Source: Gigantopelta aegis (Eukaryota; Mollusca; Gastropoda; Neomphalida; Peltospiridae). From it: a stretch of DNA of 64,000 nucleotides. Shown piece after piece: positions 59,001 through 64,000 of the stretch (the first letter of the stretch is position 1; each line of letters begins with the position of its first letter). A program made the translations under genes and the position numbers. The stretch is taken from positions 106,856,628-106,920,627 of the forward strand of contig NC_054702.1 of NCBI RefSeq assembly GCF_016097555.1, read 5' to 3'. Under the pieces are notes generated by a model. That model had not been told where the DNA came from and ran no database searches. It was given only the letters and a program-made list of their open reading frames with translations.

Positions 59001-60993
59001 GAAACAGTGAATGAATGATGCATAAGCCCAGTCTACATGTAAGACAAATTGAAACAGTGAATGAATGATGCATAAGCCCAGTCTACATGTAAGACAAATT
59101 GAAACAGTGAATGAATGATGCGTAAGCCCAGTCTACATGTAAGACAAATTGAAACAGTGAATGAATGATGCATAAGACCAGTCTACATGTAAGACAAATT
59201 GAAACAGTGAATGAATGATGCATAAGCCCAGTCTGAATGTAAGACAAATTGAAACAGTGAATGAATGATGAGTAATACCAGTCTAAATGTAAGACAAATT
59301 GAAACAGTGAATGAATGTAAGACAAATTGAAACAGTGAATGAATGATGCATAAGCCCAGTCTACATGTAAGACAAATTGAAACAGTGAATGAATGATGAG
59401 TAATACCAGTCTGAATGTAAGACAAATTGAAACAGTGAATGAATGTAAGACAAATTGAAACAGTGAATGAATGATGCATAAGCCCAGTCTACATGTAAGA
59501 CAAATTGAAACAGTGAATGAATGATGCATAAGCCCAGTCTGAATGTAAGACAAATTTAAACATTGAATGAATGATGAGTAATACCAGTCTGAATGTAAGA
59601 CAAATTGAAACAGTGAATGAATGTAAGACAAATTGAAACAGTGAATGAATGATGCATAAGCCCAGTCTACATGTAAGACAAATTGAAACAGTGAATGAAT
59701 GATGCATAAGCCCAGTCTGAATGTAAGACAAATTTAAACATTGAATGAATGATGAGTAATACCAGTCTGAATGTAAGACAAATTGAAACAGTGAATGAAT
59801 GTAAGACAAATTGAAACAGTGAATGAATGATGCATAAGCCCAGTCTACATGTAAGACAAATTGAAATAGTGAATGAATGATGCATAAGCCCAGTCTACAT
59901 GTAAGACAAATTGAAACAGTGAATGAATGACACATAAGCCCAGTCTGCATGTAAGACAAATTGAAACAGTGAATGAATGTAAGACAAACTGAAACAGTGA
60001 ATGACTGGTAAGACCAGGATATTTTATATTTTGTACTACACTGAATTGCAAAATATTCCAGGAATATTTCTATGAGTAGATTTTGAAAATGCAAATAGAC
60101 TCATTGCACGGCTATATATACACATAAACCCTGGATTTGTTTTGGATTTGCAGCAGATATTAAACACTGTAATAGATATTAAACCATGTTATAGTTAATG
60201 ATAAAATGTCTTCATCATTTAATATATATTGCGGTTGTAGGCAAGGTGACCCATTATCTCCATATACATTTCTTCTCTTTGTAGAAATTCTTAAAGAACT
60301 TGTATATAAAAATAATCAAATTGTGCATGTGGGGTGGGGTTATCGTGGGGTGGTAGACTGGGTGGGAGCCGATTGTTTTTGTAGAAAGAATTTTTTTAAT
60401 ACAATACTTGACCTAGGCCACATACTGAGTGTATATGTATAAAATAGAAATCACACTACAGATACATATACACTCACACCCACACACAAACCACCCACCC
60501 ACTTGAAAAGTAACCAGTATGCACCCATGGATAGCAGCCATGTTTATAGGGAGGGCGAGTGCTATGATGCGTTTCCATAAATATTTGGATTTGCAGAAGT
60601 TTTAATCTTAGATTTTTTGACAAACAAGATTCAAACATGCCTTTTGTGGACACAACCTCTGTCTTTGCCAGAGAGTTCTGTACATAACAGGCTACTGATA
60701 AAGCAAAACAGTATCTTTTATATGCATGCACTTTCCCATAGAAAGGAGTACAACTCACAGTCTTTGGTATACGATCTGCGTGGCACTATTTGGGACAGGA
60801 AAGCCCATACTCCACCGAGAGAAAGAAGAATAAGTCTCAATTTTCATTTGTTTGGTTATAAATGTGAGACAAACTGATGAAAGACATACTTGATAAACTC
60901 TCCGTATTCATCCCATTTGATTTTTTCCTCATGGTATGGGTACATTGGATGAGATTTCTTCGCTTGCTTAAAAAATCCTGTTCGACTTTTACC
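24641..60993 (-). CDS. CPSF2: CPSF2, C-terminal 316 residues in nine exons (5' end outside window)
   Basis: Join of 60890-60993, 52795-52852, 48391-48424, 33018-33160, 32147-32284, 29752-29926, 28565-28635, 24965-25099 and 24641-24733, minus strand; all phases agree. CPSF2 (CPSF100, yeast Ydh1/Cft2) is the inactive metallo-beta-lactamase partner of the CPSF73 endonuclease in the nuclear pre-mRNA 3'-end processing complex and also serves histone pre-mRNA cleavage. Landmarks, numbered from the window's first residue: [13 protein letters not shown] (7-19), KWDEYGEFI (26-34), an acidic linker, [13 protein letters not shown] of the RMMBL region (89-101), [11 protein letters not shown] (149-159), [15 protein letters not shown] (173-187), [13 protein letters not shown] (247-259), [13 protein letters not shown] (274-286) and the ILYQQYAIV terminus (308-316). 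Vertebrate CPSF2 is about 782 residues, so about 40 percent is here. Confidence 0.97.
24965..25099 (-). CDS. CPSF2: CPSF2 exon (45 codons)
   Basis: Acceptor TATTTGCTAG, donor AGGAGG|GTATGT, phase 0 at both ends. Encodes [20 protein letters not shown] and [18 protein letters not shown], the most conserved part of the CPSF100 C-terminal domain. Confidence 0.97.
25168..25395. mobile_element. mariner-type MITE, 228 bp
   Basis: Inverted ends CTGATGGAAAGAAATAAGGG and, reversed, CTGATGGAAAGAAATAAAGG, flanked by TA on both sides (25166-25167, 25396-25397). No transposase. A second member is at 54571-55132. Confidence 0.82.
25678..26552. mobile_element. pogo/Tigger-like non-autonomous DNA element, 875 bp
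   Basis: Left end CAGTGAAACCCCTCAAGAGT and, reversed, right end CAGTGAAATGTCTCTAAACC, flanked by TA (25676-25677, 26553-26554). Subterminal AAACCGGACA-type repeats occur repeatedly inside. These ends resemble the CAGT-starting pogo/Tigger group (family knowledge). No transposase frame was found. Confidence 0.78.
26871..27191 (-). mobile_element. SINE, head A (5' truncated), tail T2, 12-bp target duplication
   Basis: CCATGTAATGAA flanks the insert (26871-26882, 27180-27191). Contains the T2 tail, GGTTATGTGGTGTCGGACAT, the shared central block and GACAGGGATCGATCCTAGAC. The box A portion is absent. Lies in a CPSF2 intron. Confidence 0.93.
27365..27600 (-). mobile_element. SINE, head E
   Basis: Reversed head GACACCACCAAGACCAGTAG and CTGCGAACCCTGTACCTATC, with body CTGTCCTGGGCACACATCAC, GACAGTGGGTTAGTTGTTAG and CATTGAGTCGTTAAAACTTG. 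The best-preserved member of this family in the window. Confidence 0.85.
27732..28159 (-). mobile_element. full-length SINE, head B, tail T1, 13-bp target duplication
   Basis: AATTCTAAGATCA lies on both sides (27732-27744, 28147-28159). The T1-type tail (GTTTGTTTTATTTAACGACG) is joined to head B (GATCCGAACCCAGTACCTAC, CCACGACGCCACCGAGG). Elsewhere head B carries tail T2, so heads and tails recombine. Confidence 0.94.
28160..28564. other. CPSF2 intron, no feature
   Basis: AT-rich intron sequence without a recognisable element. Confidence 0.4.
28565..28635 (-). CDS. CPSF2: CPSF2 exon (23 codons plus split codon)
   Basis: Acceptor TTTCATTTCAG, donor AATCAG|GTAAGT. Completes an Ala codon with the previous exon, then [20 protein letters not shown], ending phase 0. 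Confidence 0.93.
28770..28960. mobile_element. fragment related to the pogo-like element
   Basis: TGGAACTCCTCTAAACTGGA and repeated GTATCTGGTTTAGAGAGGT match the subterminal motifs of 25678-26552. Ends are degraded. Confidence 0.6.
29030..29640. repeat. imperfect minisatellite, roughly 55-75 bp units
   Basis: Repeated GAGGTGTGATTGTGTTTTAC, AGATTAATCACAGTTTAACA and GAGGTCGGGTGGGTAGTGCC in order, with unit-length variation, ending in a G run at 29623-29633. Confidence 0.9.
29752..29926 (-). CDS. CPSF2: CPSF2 exon (58 codons plus one base)
   Basis: Acceptor TTCTGTACCCAG, then [20 protein letters not shown] and [20 protein letters not shown], closing with acidic-lysine [13 protein letters not shown]. 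The donor AAAAG|GTTTAAATG is weak (TTTAA in place of RAGT), but phase 1 matches the next exon exactly. It is more GC-rich than its surroundings. Confidence 0.95.
30269..30692 (-). mobile_element. full-length SINE, head B, tail T2, 15-bp target duplication
   Basis: GCATTTATGATTGGA flanks the element (30269-30283, 30678-30692). AAGAAATGTTTTATTTAACG and GGCATCAGACATATGGTTAA form the tail side; GGGATCCGAACCCAATAATA and CACTACGCCACCGAGGCCGG form the head. The target copies are identical, so it is a fairly recent insertion. Confidence 0.95.
30693..32146. other. CPSF2 intron, no recognisable feature
   Basis: AT-rich; an A-rich/GAGA stretch at 31288-31318 and imperfect AAATAAAGRRGGGC repeats near 31985-32030. 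No SINE or coding signal recognised. Confidence 0.4.
32147..32284 (-). CDS. CPSF2: CPSF2 exon (46 codons)
   Basis: Acceptor GTTTTTCAG, donor TATCAG|GTATGA, phase 0. Encodes [20 protein letters not shown], then the [16 protein letters not shown] strand region. Confidence 0.96.
32285..33017. other. CPSF2 intron, no recognisable feature
   Basis: No repeat family or exon identified. Confidence 0.4.
33018..33160 (-). CDS. CPSF2: CPSF2 exon with RMMBL motif
   Basis: Acceptor TTTAATTGCAG, donor CAGTTG|GTATGT. Two bases finish an Asp codon, then 47 codons including [17 protein letters not shown] and [17 protein letters not shown] with VKPRQL. This is the RNA-specificity (RMMBL) region shared by CPSF73/CPSF100-type proteins. 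Confidence 0.97.
33370..33560 (-). mobile_element. SINE, head C, tail missing
   Basis: AGCAAAGGATATTTTATATG, CATACCATGGCCTTTGACCA, GAATGGTTCGATTCTGCGAC and CAACAGACTGAGCTAAATCC give the body and complete head C in reverse. Confidence 0.85.
34100..35139. other. interior of the TIR element, unassigned
   Basis: Contains a short (ATA)n tract near 34095-34112 and AT-rich sequence. No coding region recognised. Confidence 0.4.
35140..36541. repeat. 66-bp minisatellite, about 21 units
   Basis: The unit runs ACAAGGGACTAAACAGGTTA, CTTGATGTGTACACAGACAT, GTTCGTGAGTTGATCTCATT, GAAAAC. Because 66 is a multiple of three, a minus-strand frame stays open for 170 codons with a 22-residue period; there is no other sign of coding. 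Confidence 0.97.
37002..39766. repeat. 2.8-kb TG-rich array with GTGTGTGGTT-type units
   Basis: Not a pure dinucleotide: short (GT)n runs alternate with GGTTGTGT, plus scattered ATGT and CTGT variants. The composition cannot easily form stops on either strand, which explains very long frames (hundreds of codons) that are not genes. On the CPSF2 sense strand it reads as CA/ACC-rich intronic RNA. Confidence 0.97.
39814..40032 (-). mobile_element. SINE, head A, tail missing
   Basis: AGTCTTAGACACCTGCTACA, CACTTTTATATGCACCATTC, GGGGATTGATCCCAGACTGA and CATCAGGCGAGCACTCTAAT. It abuts the right end of the TG array. Confidence 0.82.
40033..40687. other. CPSF2 intron, no recognisable feature
   Basis: AT-rich intron sequence only. 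Confidence 0.4.
40688..40895 (-). mobile_element. decayed SINE, tail T1
   Basis: TAGTTTTGTTTAATGACCTC, TTGGCTATTGGATGTGAAAC and CAGCACATACCACAGCCTTT. The head is lost. Confidence 0.8.
41005..41039. repeat. (TG)n microsatellite
   Basis: About 17 TG units. Confidence 0.95.
41115..43290. repeat. direct duplication flanking the 89-bp array
   Basis: GCGCAGATCCCAAGAAACTG with ACACCAGGTTATTATA at about 41117-41160 recurs as GCGCAGATCACAAGAAACTG with the same motif at about 43221-43280, preceded on both sides by AAACTGATAATTT and TTTGCTGCC-like sequence. Confidence 0.75.
41150..42930. repeat. 89-bp minisatellite, about 20 units
   Basis: Unit GTATATGTGCTAGGCTGATC, AGGGCTATAACTGGAGGAAG, ATGCCAATATGATGACAGTA, GGCTTATATTCTGTACAGTA, CGTACTCAG. 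Units are nearly identical, with few indels. A degenerate extra unit lies apart at about 44249-44300. Confidence 0.97.
42931..45098. other. CPSF2 intron with dispersed-repeat piece
   Basis: Mostly unassigned. At 44085-44240, GTATTTTCCGGTGGAGCATG and CGCCTTACGGTGACTGGC match, in opposite orientation, sequence at 63060-63690, so an unnamed dispersed repeat is present in two inverted copies. Confidence 0.45.
45099..45285 (-). mobile_element. decayed SINE, tail T1
   Basis: GTTTGTTTTGTTTAATTACA, GACAGGACAGCACATACCAC and TTTGATATACCAGTCATGGG, with internal deletion and lost head. Confidence 0.8.
46021..47524 (+). mobile_element. Tc1/mariner transposon, nearly complete
   Basis: About 29-bp terminal inverted repeats: left ATATACTCTTCAAAAAAAGA and, reversed right, ATATACTCTTCAAAAGAAGA, both continuing AACGCAAAA. 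About 1.5 kb with one transposase frame on the plus strand and a TATAAAAG-like box near 46276, just upstream of it. The TA-rich flanks fit TA targeting, though the exact boundary is ambiguous. Confidence 0.93.
46341..47348 (+). pseudogene. Tc1/mariner DD34E transposase with two in-frame TGA codons
   Basis: From [10 protein letters not shown] the frame runs 335 codons to GGHTRY-stop with no frameshift, broken only by TGA at 46569-46571 and 46713-46715. The N-terminal helix-turn-helix ([18 protein letters not shown]), linker ([19 protein letters not shown]), first D (VWFSDESRF), second D ([11 protein letters not shown]) and E ([17 protein letters not shown]) are intact; D2 and E are separated by exactly 34 residues. 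Both stops stand where CGA (Arg) is expected from relatives, the product of CpG methylation decay. It lies antisense in a CPSF2 intron. Confidence 0.93.
47525..48060. other. CPSF2 intron between Tc1 copy and IR-element end
   Basis: AT-rich, no coding region recognised. Confidence 0.4.
48391..48424 (-). CDS. CPSF2: CPSF2 short exon (11 codons plus one base)
   Basis: Acceptor TATTTCTTCCAG, donor AGAAAG|GTGAGA. Encodes [11 protein letters not shown] in the variable acidic linker preceding VPTKC. A 34-nt microexon-like size, supported by phase continuity on both sides. Confidence 0.85.
48900..49192 (-). mobile_element. full-length SINE, head A, tail T1
   Basis: GTTTGTTTTGTTTAACAACA, GCTACTGGACATCAAACATT, CAGTCATGGTGCACTGGCTG, CAGGGATCGATCCCTTTACG and CAATGGGCTACATCCTGCCC. 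The central hexanucleotide region is partly deleted. Confidence 0.9.
49193..49701. other. CPSF2 intron, short (AC)n only
   Basis: An (AC)n of about 20 bases at 49209-49228; otherwise no feature. Confidence 0.45.
49702..49988 (-). mobile_element. full-length SINE, head A, tail T1
   Basis: TTTGTTTTGTTTAACGATTT, AGGGATCTTTTATAAGCACC, CAGAGATCGATCCCACACCA and CCACTGGGCTACGTCCCGCC. The head end is directly contiguous with the 53-bp array. Confidence 0.9.
49989..52575. repeat. 53-bp minisatellite, about 48 units, higher-order period about 1004 bp
   Basis: Unit ATGCTAGCCCCATCTCACAG, TTATGACCAAACAGTCAATT, TATTATGTATCAG. Variants (AAAATATTATG, AAAGAGTCA, CATCTCAGTTATG, CTAGTCCC, GACAAAACAGTAAA) recur in the same order 1004 bp apart, for example 50207/51211, 50361/51365, 50597/51601 and 50641/51645. 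Confidence 0.97.
52795..52852 (-). CDS. CPSF2: CPSF2 exon (19 codons)
   Basis: Acceptor GTGTTTGCAG, donor AAGGAA|GTGAGT. G completes the Lys codon of the upstream exon, then [19 protein letters not shown], matching the family's PEDFL-containing linker. Confidence 0.9.
52853..53984. other. CPSF2 intron, no recognisable feature
   Basis: AT-rich intron sequence; no SINE recognised. Confidence 0.4.
53985..54252. repeat. 64-bp minisatellite, about four units
   Basis: Unit CCAACAGCCGAACATGTATC, TGGAGGATAACAAGGTTAAT, ATCTGTATCATGCTGTTCCT, ATTT. Each unit has a pyrimidine tract plus CCAACAG resembling a splice acceptor, but on the strand opposite CPSF2. Confidence 0.93.
54571..55132. mobile_element. 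mariner-type MITE, second copy
   Basis: Ends CTGACAGAAAGAAATAAGGG and, reversed, CTGATGGAAATAAATAAGGA, flanked by TA (54569-54570, 55133-55134). Longer than the 228-bp copy because a SINE is inserted. Confidence 0.78.
54785..54936 (-). mobile_element. SINE, head E/B-like, inside the MITE
   Basis: GATACGAACCCAGTACCTAC and ACTACACCACTGAGGCCGGT are the reversed head, with GTGTATGTGGCGTCACTGGC and a C-rich stretch downstream. Confidence 0.7.
55361..55785. repeat. CTCACCGGACA repeats and IR-like segment
   Basis: Five units of about 17-18 bp (TACCTCACCGGACAGTACC type) begin a segment starting GGGCAATTGCTCACCGGACA and ending near GTGGTGAGCAATTGTCCG, which is its inverse. An internal direct duplication of about 75 bp (AACTTGTTTAAAATATAGCT...) occurs at 55493 and 55575. 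Possibly a MITE. Confidence 0.6.
55786..56563. other. CPSF2 intron, no recognisable feature
   Basis: AT-rich; no exon or repeat family identified. Confidence 0.4.
56564..56711. mobile_element. 148-bp hairpin (foldback MITE candidate)
   Basis: TTGACCGCAATTATTTTTTG and GGTTCATGCAAGTATGAAC on the left are complemented by the same sequence reversed on the right, leaving a short loop around TTTACGCG. The arms also contain the smaller palindrome GTTCATGCAAGTATGAAC. Related half-arm sequence (GACGCATGCAAGTATGACTC) appears at about 19722. Confidence 0.85.
57045..57120 (+). mobile_element. tail T3 fragment
   Basis: TATGACACCCAATTAATAGC and CTGGGATGTCATTAAACATT with ATTCATTCATT. Only the 3' end of a retroelement. 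Confidence 0.75.
57124..57465 (+). mobile_element. full-length SINE, head A, tail T2
   Basis: The best complete head A/T2 copy: GGGGCGGCATGTAGCCCAGT (box A TAGCCCAGTGG), CTGGGATCGATCCCCGATGG (box B), GCATATAAAAGATCCCTTGC, then GTTGAGTGCGTCGTTAAATA and a TTTC-rich 3' end. Confidence 0.93.
57466..58003. other. CPSF2 intron, no recognisable feature
   Basis: No exon or repeat family identified. Confidence 0.4.
58004..60005. repeat. 50-bp minisatellite, about 30 units plus variants, split by a SINE
   Basis: Unit GAATGAATGATGCATAAGCC, CAGTCTACATGTAAGACAAA, TTGAAACAGT, with GAGTAATACCAGTCTGAATG variants and a short form GAATGAATGTAAGACAAATT. Two units lie left of the SINE at 58089-58478, the rest right. 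Variant order recurs at about 59310-59990, showing block duplications. Confidence 0.96.
58089..58478 (-). mobile_element. full-length SINE, head B, tail T2, inside the 50-bp array
   Basis: TTTTATTTAACGACGCACTC, ATGGCATCAGACATATGGTT, the shared centre, TGGGATCTGAACCCAGTACC and CGACGCCACCGAGGCCGGTA. The array resumes immediately after it. Confidence 0.94.
60183..60330 (+). pseudogene. LINE reverse transcriptase fragment
   Basis: Encodes [19 protein letters not shown] then [18 protein letters not shown]. [12 protein letters not shown] is a hallmark of non-LTR retrotransposon RT. The open frame continues past 60330 as unrelated sequence. A short relic, sense opposite to CPSF2. Confidence 0.75.
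60700..60835 (-). mobile_element. decayed SINE central fragment
   Basis: AACAGTATCTTTTATATGCA, ACTTTCCCATAGAAAGGAGT and GCGTGGCACTATTTGGGACA align weakly to the shared central block. Confidence 0.55.
60890..60993 (-). CDS. CPSF2: CPSF2 exon (most upstream in window)
   Basis: Acceptor TTCTATTTGCAG, donor ATCAA|GTATGT, starts phase 0 and ends phase 2. Encodes [20 protein letters not shown] and [14 protein letters not shown], the well-conserved segment after the charged insertion of CPSF100. No earlier exon was recognised between 60994 and 64000, so the upstream intron is at least 3 kb. Confidence 0.95.
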
Positions 60994-61164
60994 CTGCAAA
61001 TAGAATAAATTTCAAATATGTTTTATAAAATATTCACCCAAAAACATTAAAAGCTATTCATGTTAAGAAATATATCTTTATAAAACATAATCAAATTAAA
61101 ATGTAAAATTTACACCATCTAACAGACATGGTTGAGTGCCATCTACAATTGCATAACTTGAAAA

Positions 61165-61490
61165 GAAATGAAAAAGATTATTTTTTTAATGACACCTCAG
61201 CACATTTTAATGGCTATTTGGTGTCTAAAATGTGGAACCATTGATCAATGTACTCTATAGTCATGTCATTAAAAAAAAAAACCCCAAAAAAACTTCTACA
61301 AAAAATCAGCAACAAATCTTATACATGCACTTTCCTATAGACAGGGCAGTATGTACCACAACCGTTGATGTACCAGTCGTAGGGCACTGATTGGGATGAG
61401 AAAAACCTCTGAATCCACCAAGAGCAATCAAATATTTGATCCATTACACCTCAAGTTCAAGACTTCCACCATTGAGCTATATCCTGCACA
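61165..61490 (-). mobile_element. decayed SINE, head D-like
   Basis: TTTTTTTAATGACACCTCAG (tail side), TGCACTTTCCTATAGACAGG, GATGTACCAGTCGTAGGGCA and CACCATTGAGCTATATCCTG (reversed box A). Confidence 0.7.
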
Positions 61491-63049
61491 TTTGCATAAC
61501 ATGCCAGATCCAGGGTTACATTTTACCACGGAGGTTGCTATTGTTACCTGCTGTTATTCCCCAAAACCTGGATGCTGTCGATGGCAAGAAAAATGCTGTG
61601 GTTCCCTACCTGTTTAGCCACCTTCCCACACATCCCATATTGCATATATATCCTTCATTGCAAAAAATAATAAACATTTCCGAAAGTAATGATGGTCTGG
61701 CAAAATAATTTGCAAAAGTTTTGTATAGATCTCGATTTTTAGTAACCAAACATGCTTGAAACCAGTCTTGCCTTCGTGCCCTTCCAACTTGGCCTGGTTC
61801 CATAATTTATGTTATTAAACCGAAAGCAACACTTGCTGCTCCCCTCCCCCTCCAAGGATATTAAAATTGGAACCCTACCAGTGTTCGAAATAAGCACTTG
61901 TCTGTTTGTCCTGACAAGTGCAAATCTATTCAGACAAGCAAAATGTGCCTCGGTGGTTGTCCAATGGACAAGTAAAATATTCAGTGGAGTTTCATTTTGA
62001 GCAATCAAAAACATCATCCTAGTGCTTGAATGAAACAAACCATTTATTTGGACAAGTGAAAATATTGGTACACAAGTAGATTTTTAGATGTATTTGTCAC
62101 TGCCTACAGATGCCTATGTAAGTGAATTTCATCAAGCACCTGAGATCCTGGAAACTGAATGATCCAGCATGACAACAGGCTTTGAAATGTTACGGAAACA
62201 TTTTCATTTCTAAGCCATGTGTTTTAACAATGTCATGAAATGAATAATGCTAGCATATGGATACATCACTGCCATGATGTGATGATAAATGGGTCATTCT
62301 TTATTCCAGAGAGTCTAAAAATAAACAACTAATATCCATGCACAGTTTCATTTTCGGTCAGAATAGTTTGACATTTTCTGTGAAAGAAAAAAAAAACGAT
62401 TACAAGAGACCCAAGTGCACCGATATAAAACATATTTTTTTTTGGCTCTAATATGGAACTCTGTTCAATCAAAATGTCTTGGTCCTTTGGCAGAACTCAA
62501 GATGTATTAGCAATCAAAGGCTATAGTTACAATTATTAAAATTTGGAATAGGCCTGAAAAACAGTGTATTGTTACATACAACAGAATCTGGTTGCTAATC
62601 AAAAGCAACGAGTTATTTTCCACTTCAACAAGTACTCTACATATTGGTACATGTGCACTTACTGTTTGCTGTGCAATATTTTAATGTGGTGTCCAAAATC
62701 AGTGTCAAACAGGCGACATAAAGAACCAAGCAGTACAGACGTTGGTAATGGTGGTACTTAATTAACTTTGTGCAGAAGAGATGACTTGTAGCAATAGTTG
62801 CATGAATGAAGTCTGCCAACATCTGGAAGTCTTTGATTTCAGCAAACACAATAACACCTAATTTTATTTTAGGCAAACTGTTCATTGAAAGCACAAACAT
62901 TAAATATATCTTGTAATTTGTGTCCTTCTTTTTTTAAAAAGCTAATTTTAACAAAATGTTAGCACCTTTAAAAACACTGTACTTGTACTTTTAAAATAAA
63001 TTAAATGTCATGACATAGGATACATTATACATTAACTTTTATAGCATAC
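61491..63049. other. CPSF2 intron, no gene recognised
   Basis: Unassigned. A stretch near 61885-61985 with repeated ACTTGTC/GACAAG words (CTGACAAGTGCAAAT, CCAATGGACAAGTAAA) looks like a decayed repeat. No CPSF2 exon was found. Confidence 0.4.
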
Positions 63050-63690
63050 CTCACACACGTGGGTGAAGTGAGCCAAAAGTTTGCTTTGACCAGTTTGACT
63101 TCGCTGTGCCAGTCACTGTACGTAAGGTGAAATCGGTGTTGCCTTTTAAAAATAGTGACGACTTGCATTGTACACATTGAGGAATTGATAGATAATAATT
63201 AAGTGTTAAGTGTCTGAGAGTTCAAAGCGACACTGGTTCCACAAAATCATGCGACAGGCTCACAGATAGGCAGTTTAGCTCACACTGATTTATTAATCAT
63301 CGGCTATTGGATGTCAAACATATGGTAATTTTGACACAGTCAGAGAAGAAACCCGCTACCATTTTTTCATTAGTAGCAAGGGATCTTTTATATGCACCAT
63401 CCCAGACAGGATAGCACATACCACAGCCTTTGATATACCAGTTGTGCTGCACTGGCTGAAACGAGAAATTGCCCAATGGGCCCACCGACGGGGATTGATC
63501 TCAAACTGACCACACATCAAGCGAGCGCTTCATCAGTAGGCCTATACGTGCTACTGACTACTGAAATATATACCTATAATTCTATTATTAGGCGTGTGTG
63601 CTGGAAATTGTACAAGGGTGTAGATTTCTGATCTAGACTGGCGAGCAAATATTTTGTGTCATGCTCCACCAGAAAATACACTGAAAAATA
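63050..63690 (-). repeat. dispersed repeat, inverse of 43.9-44.24 kb
   Basis: GGTGAAGTGAGCCAAAAGTT, GCCAGTCACTGTACGTAAGG, TGCCTTTTAAAAATAGTGA and, further on, CATGCTCCACCAGAAAATAC match the reverse strand of about 44085-44240. A SINE at 63282-63545 interrupts it. Confidence 0.6.
63282..63545 (-). mobile_element. SINE, head A, tail T1 partly lost
   Basis: ATCATCGGCTATTGGATGTC, AGCAAGGGATCTTTTATATG, CACCGACGGGGATTGATCTC and CACATCAAGCGAGCGCTTCA. Confidence 0.88.
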
Positions 63691-63837
63691 ATATTTGTTT
63701 GGAGCAGCACACTTCAACGTGAAAAAACAAATGTGGGGAGTGATTAACTAGTTTCACGCAGACTTCCTCATACTGAATAAATTCAACATACAAACAAAGA
63801 TGTGAAAATTATAAAATAATAATGGCAAACATGTCCT

Positions 63838-64000
63838 AGCAGTCTCATGCTACAAGCGGCCACCTGTATTCAGCGGTCTCATGCTACAAGCGGCCACCTG
63901 TATTCAGCGGTCTCATGCTACAAGCGGCCACCTGTATTCAGCGGTCTCATGCTACAAGCGGCCACCTGTATTCAGCGGTCTCATGCTACAAGCGGCCACC
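63838..64000. repeat. 34-bp minisatellite running off the window
   Basis: Nearly five perfect units of CAGCGGTCTCATGCTACAAG, CGGCCACCTGTATT; the first carries CAGT for CGGT. The array reaches the last base, so its full size is unknown. Confidence 0.95.

Noticed and set aside
58363..60094. Long minus-strand frames repeating [19 protein letters not shown] peptides
   Set aside because: Frames through the 50-bp minisatellite; units of 50 shift frame every copy, giving cyclic peptides without conservation evidence.

Overview
This is eukaryotic, AT-rich, intron-dominated DNA. It carries no bacterial-type gene layout: real exons are short, bounded by GT/AG sites, and most of the window is tandem arrays and transposon remains. 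The dense population of tRNA-headed SINEs ending in a GTCGTTAAA-type tail, the LINE and Tc1/mariner relics, and two small secreted two-VWC-domain genes suggest a lophotrochozoan, most likely a mollusc (inference; no species is claimed).

Three protein-coding genes are supported, all on the minus strand. (1) At 4.4-9.6 kb and (2) at 14.8-20.5 kb lie two paralogous three-exon genes, here VWC-A and VWC-B. Each is predicted to encode a 161-residue secreted cysteine-rich protein with two von Willebrand factor C-like domains. Exon lengths (207, 262 and 17 coding nt), phases, TATA-like boxes and polyadenylation signals are all conserved, and homology runs through introns and flanks, so they form a tandem segmental duplication with a unit of about 10.4-10.9 kb. 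(3) From 24.6 to 61.0 kb lie the last nine coding exons (316 residues) of CPSF2, the 100-kDa cleavage and polyadenylation specificity factor subunit. Its 5' part lies beyond the right edge of the window.

The CPSF2 introns are packed with repeats: a 66-bp array inside a TIR element (33.7-36.9 kb), a 2.8-kb TG-rich tract (37.0-39.8 kb), an 89-bp array (41.1-42.9 kb), a nearly intact Tc1/mariner element with two in-frame TGA codons (46.0-47.5 kb), a 53-bp array with about 1004-bp higher-order periodicity (50.0-52.6 kb) and a 50-bp array split by a SINE (58.0-60.0 kb). Left of the genes is a 1.7-kb AT-rich satellite (1.1-2.8 kb).

SINE naming used below: heads are tRNA-like. A has box A TAGCCCAGTGG; B begins GGCCTCGGTGGCGTCGTGG; C/D begin GGGATTTAGCTC; E resembles B but has a different body. 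Tails are T1 (GTCGTTAAACAAAACAAAC), T2 (GTCGTTAAATAAAACATTTC) and T3 (GTCGTTAAACATTCATTCA). Heads and tails occur in several combinations around a shared central block. Several insertions have clear 12-15 bp target duplications, which allow relative dating against the VWC duplication. No CRISPR array, rRNA gene or free-standing tRNA gene was seen.
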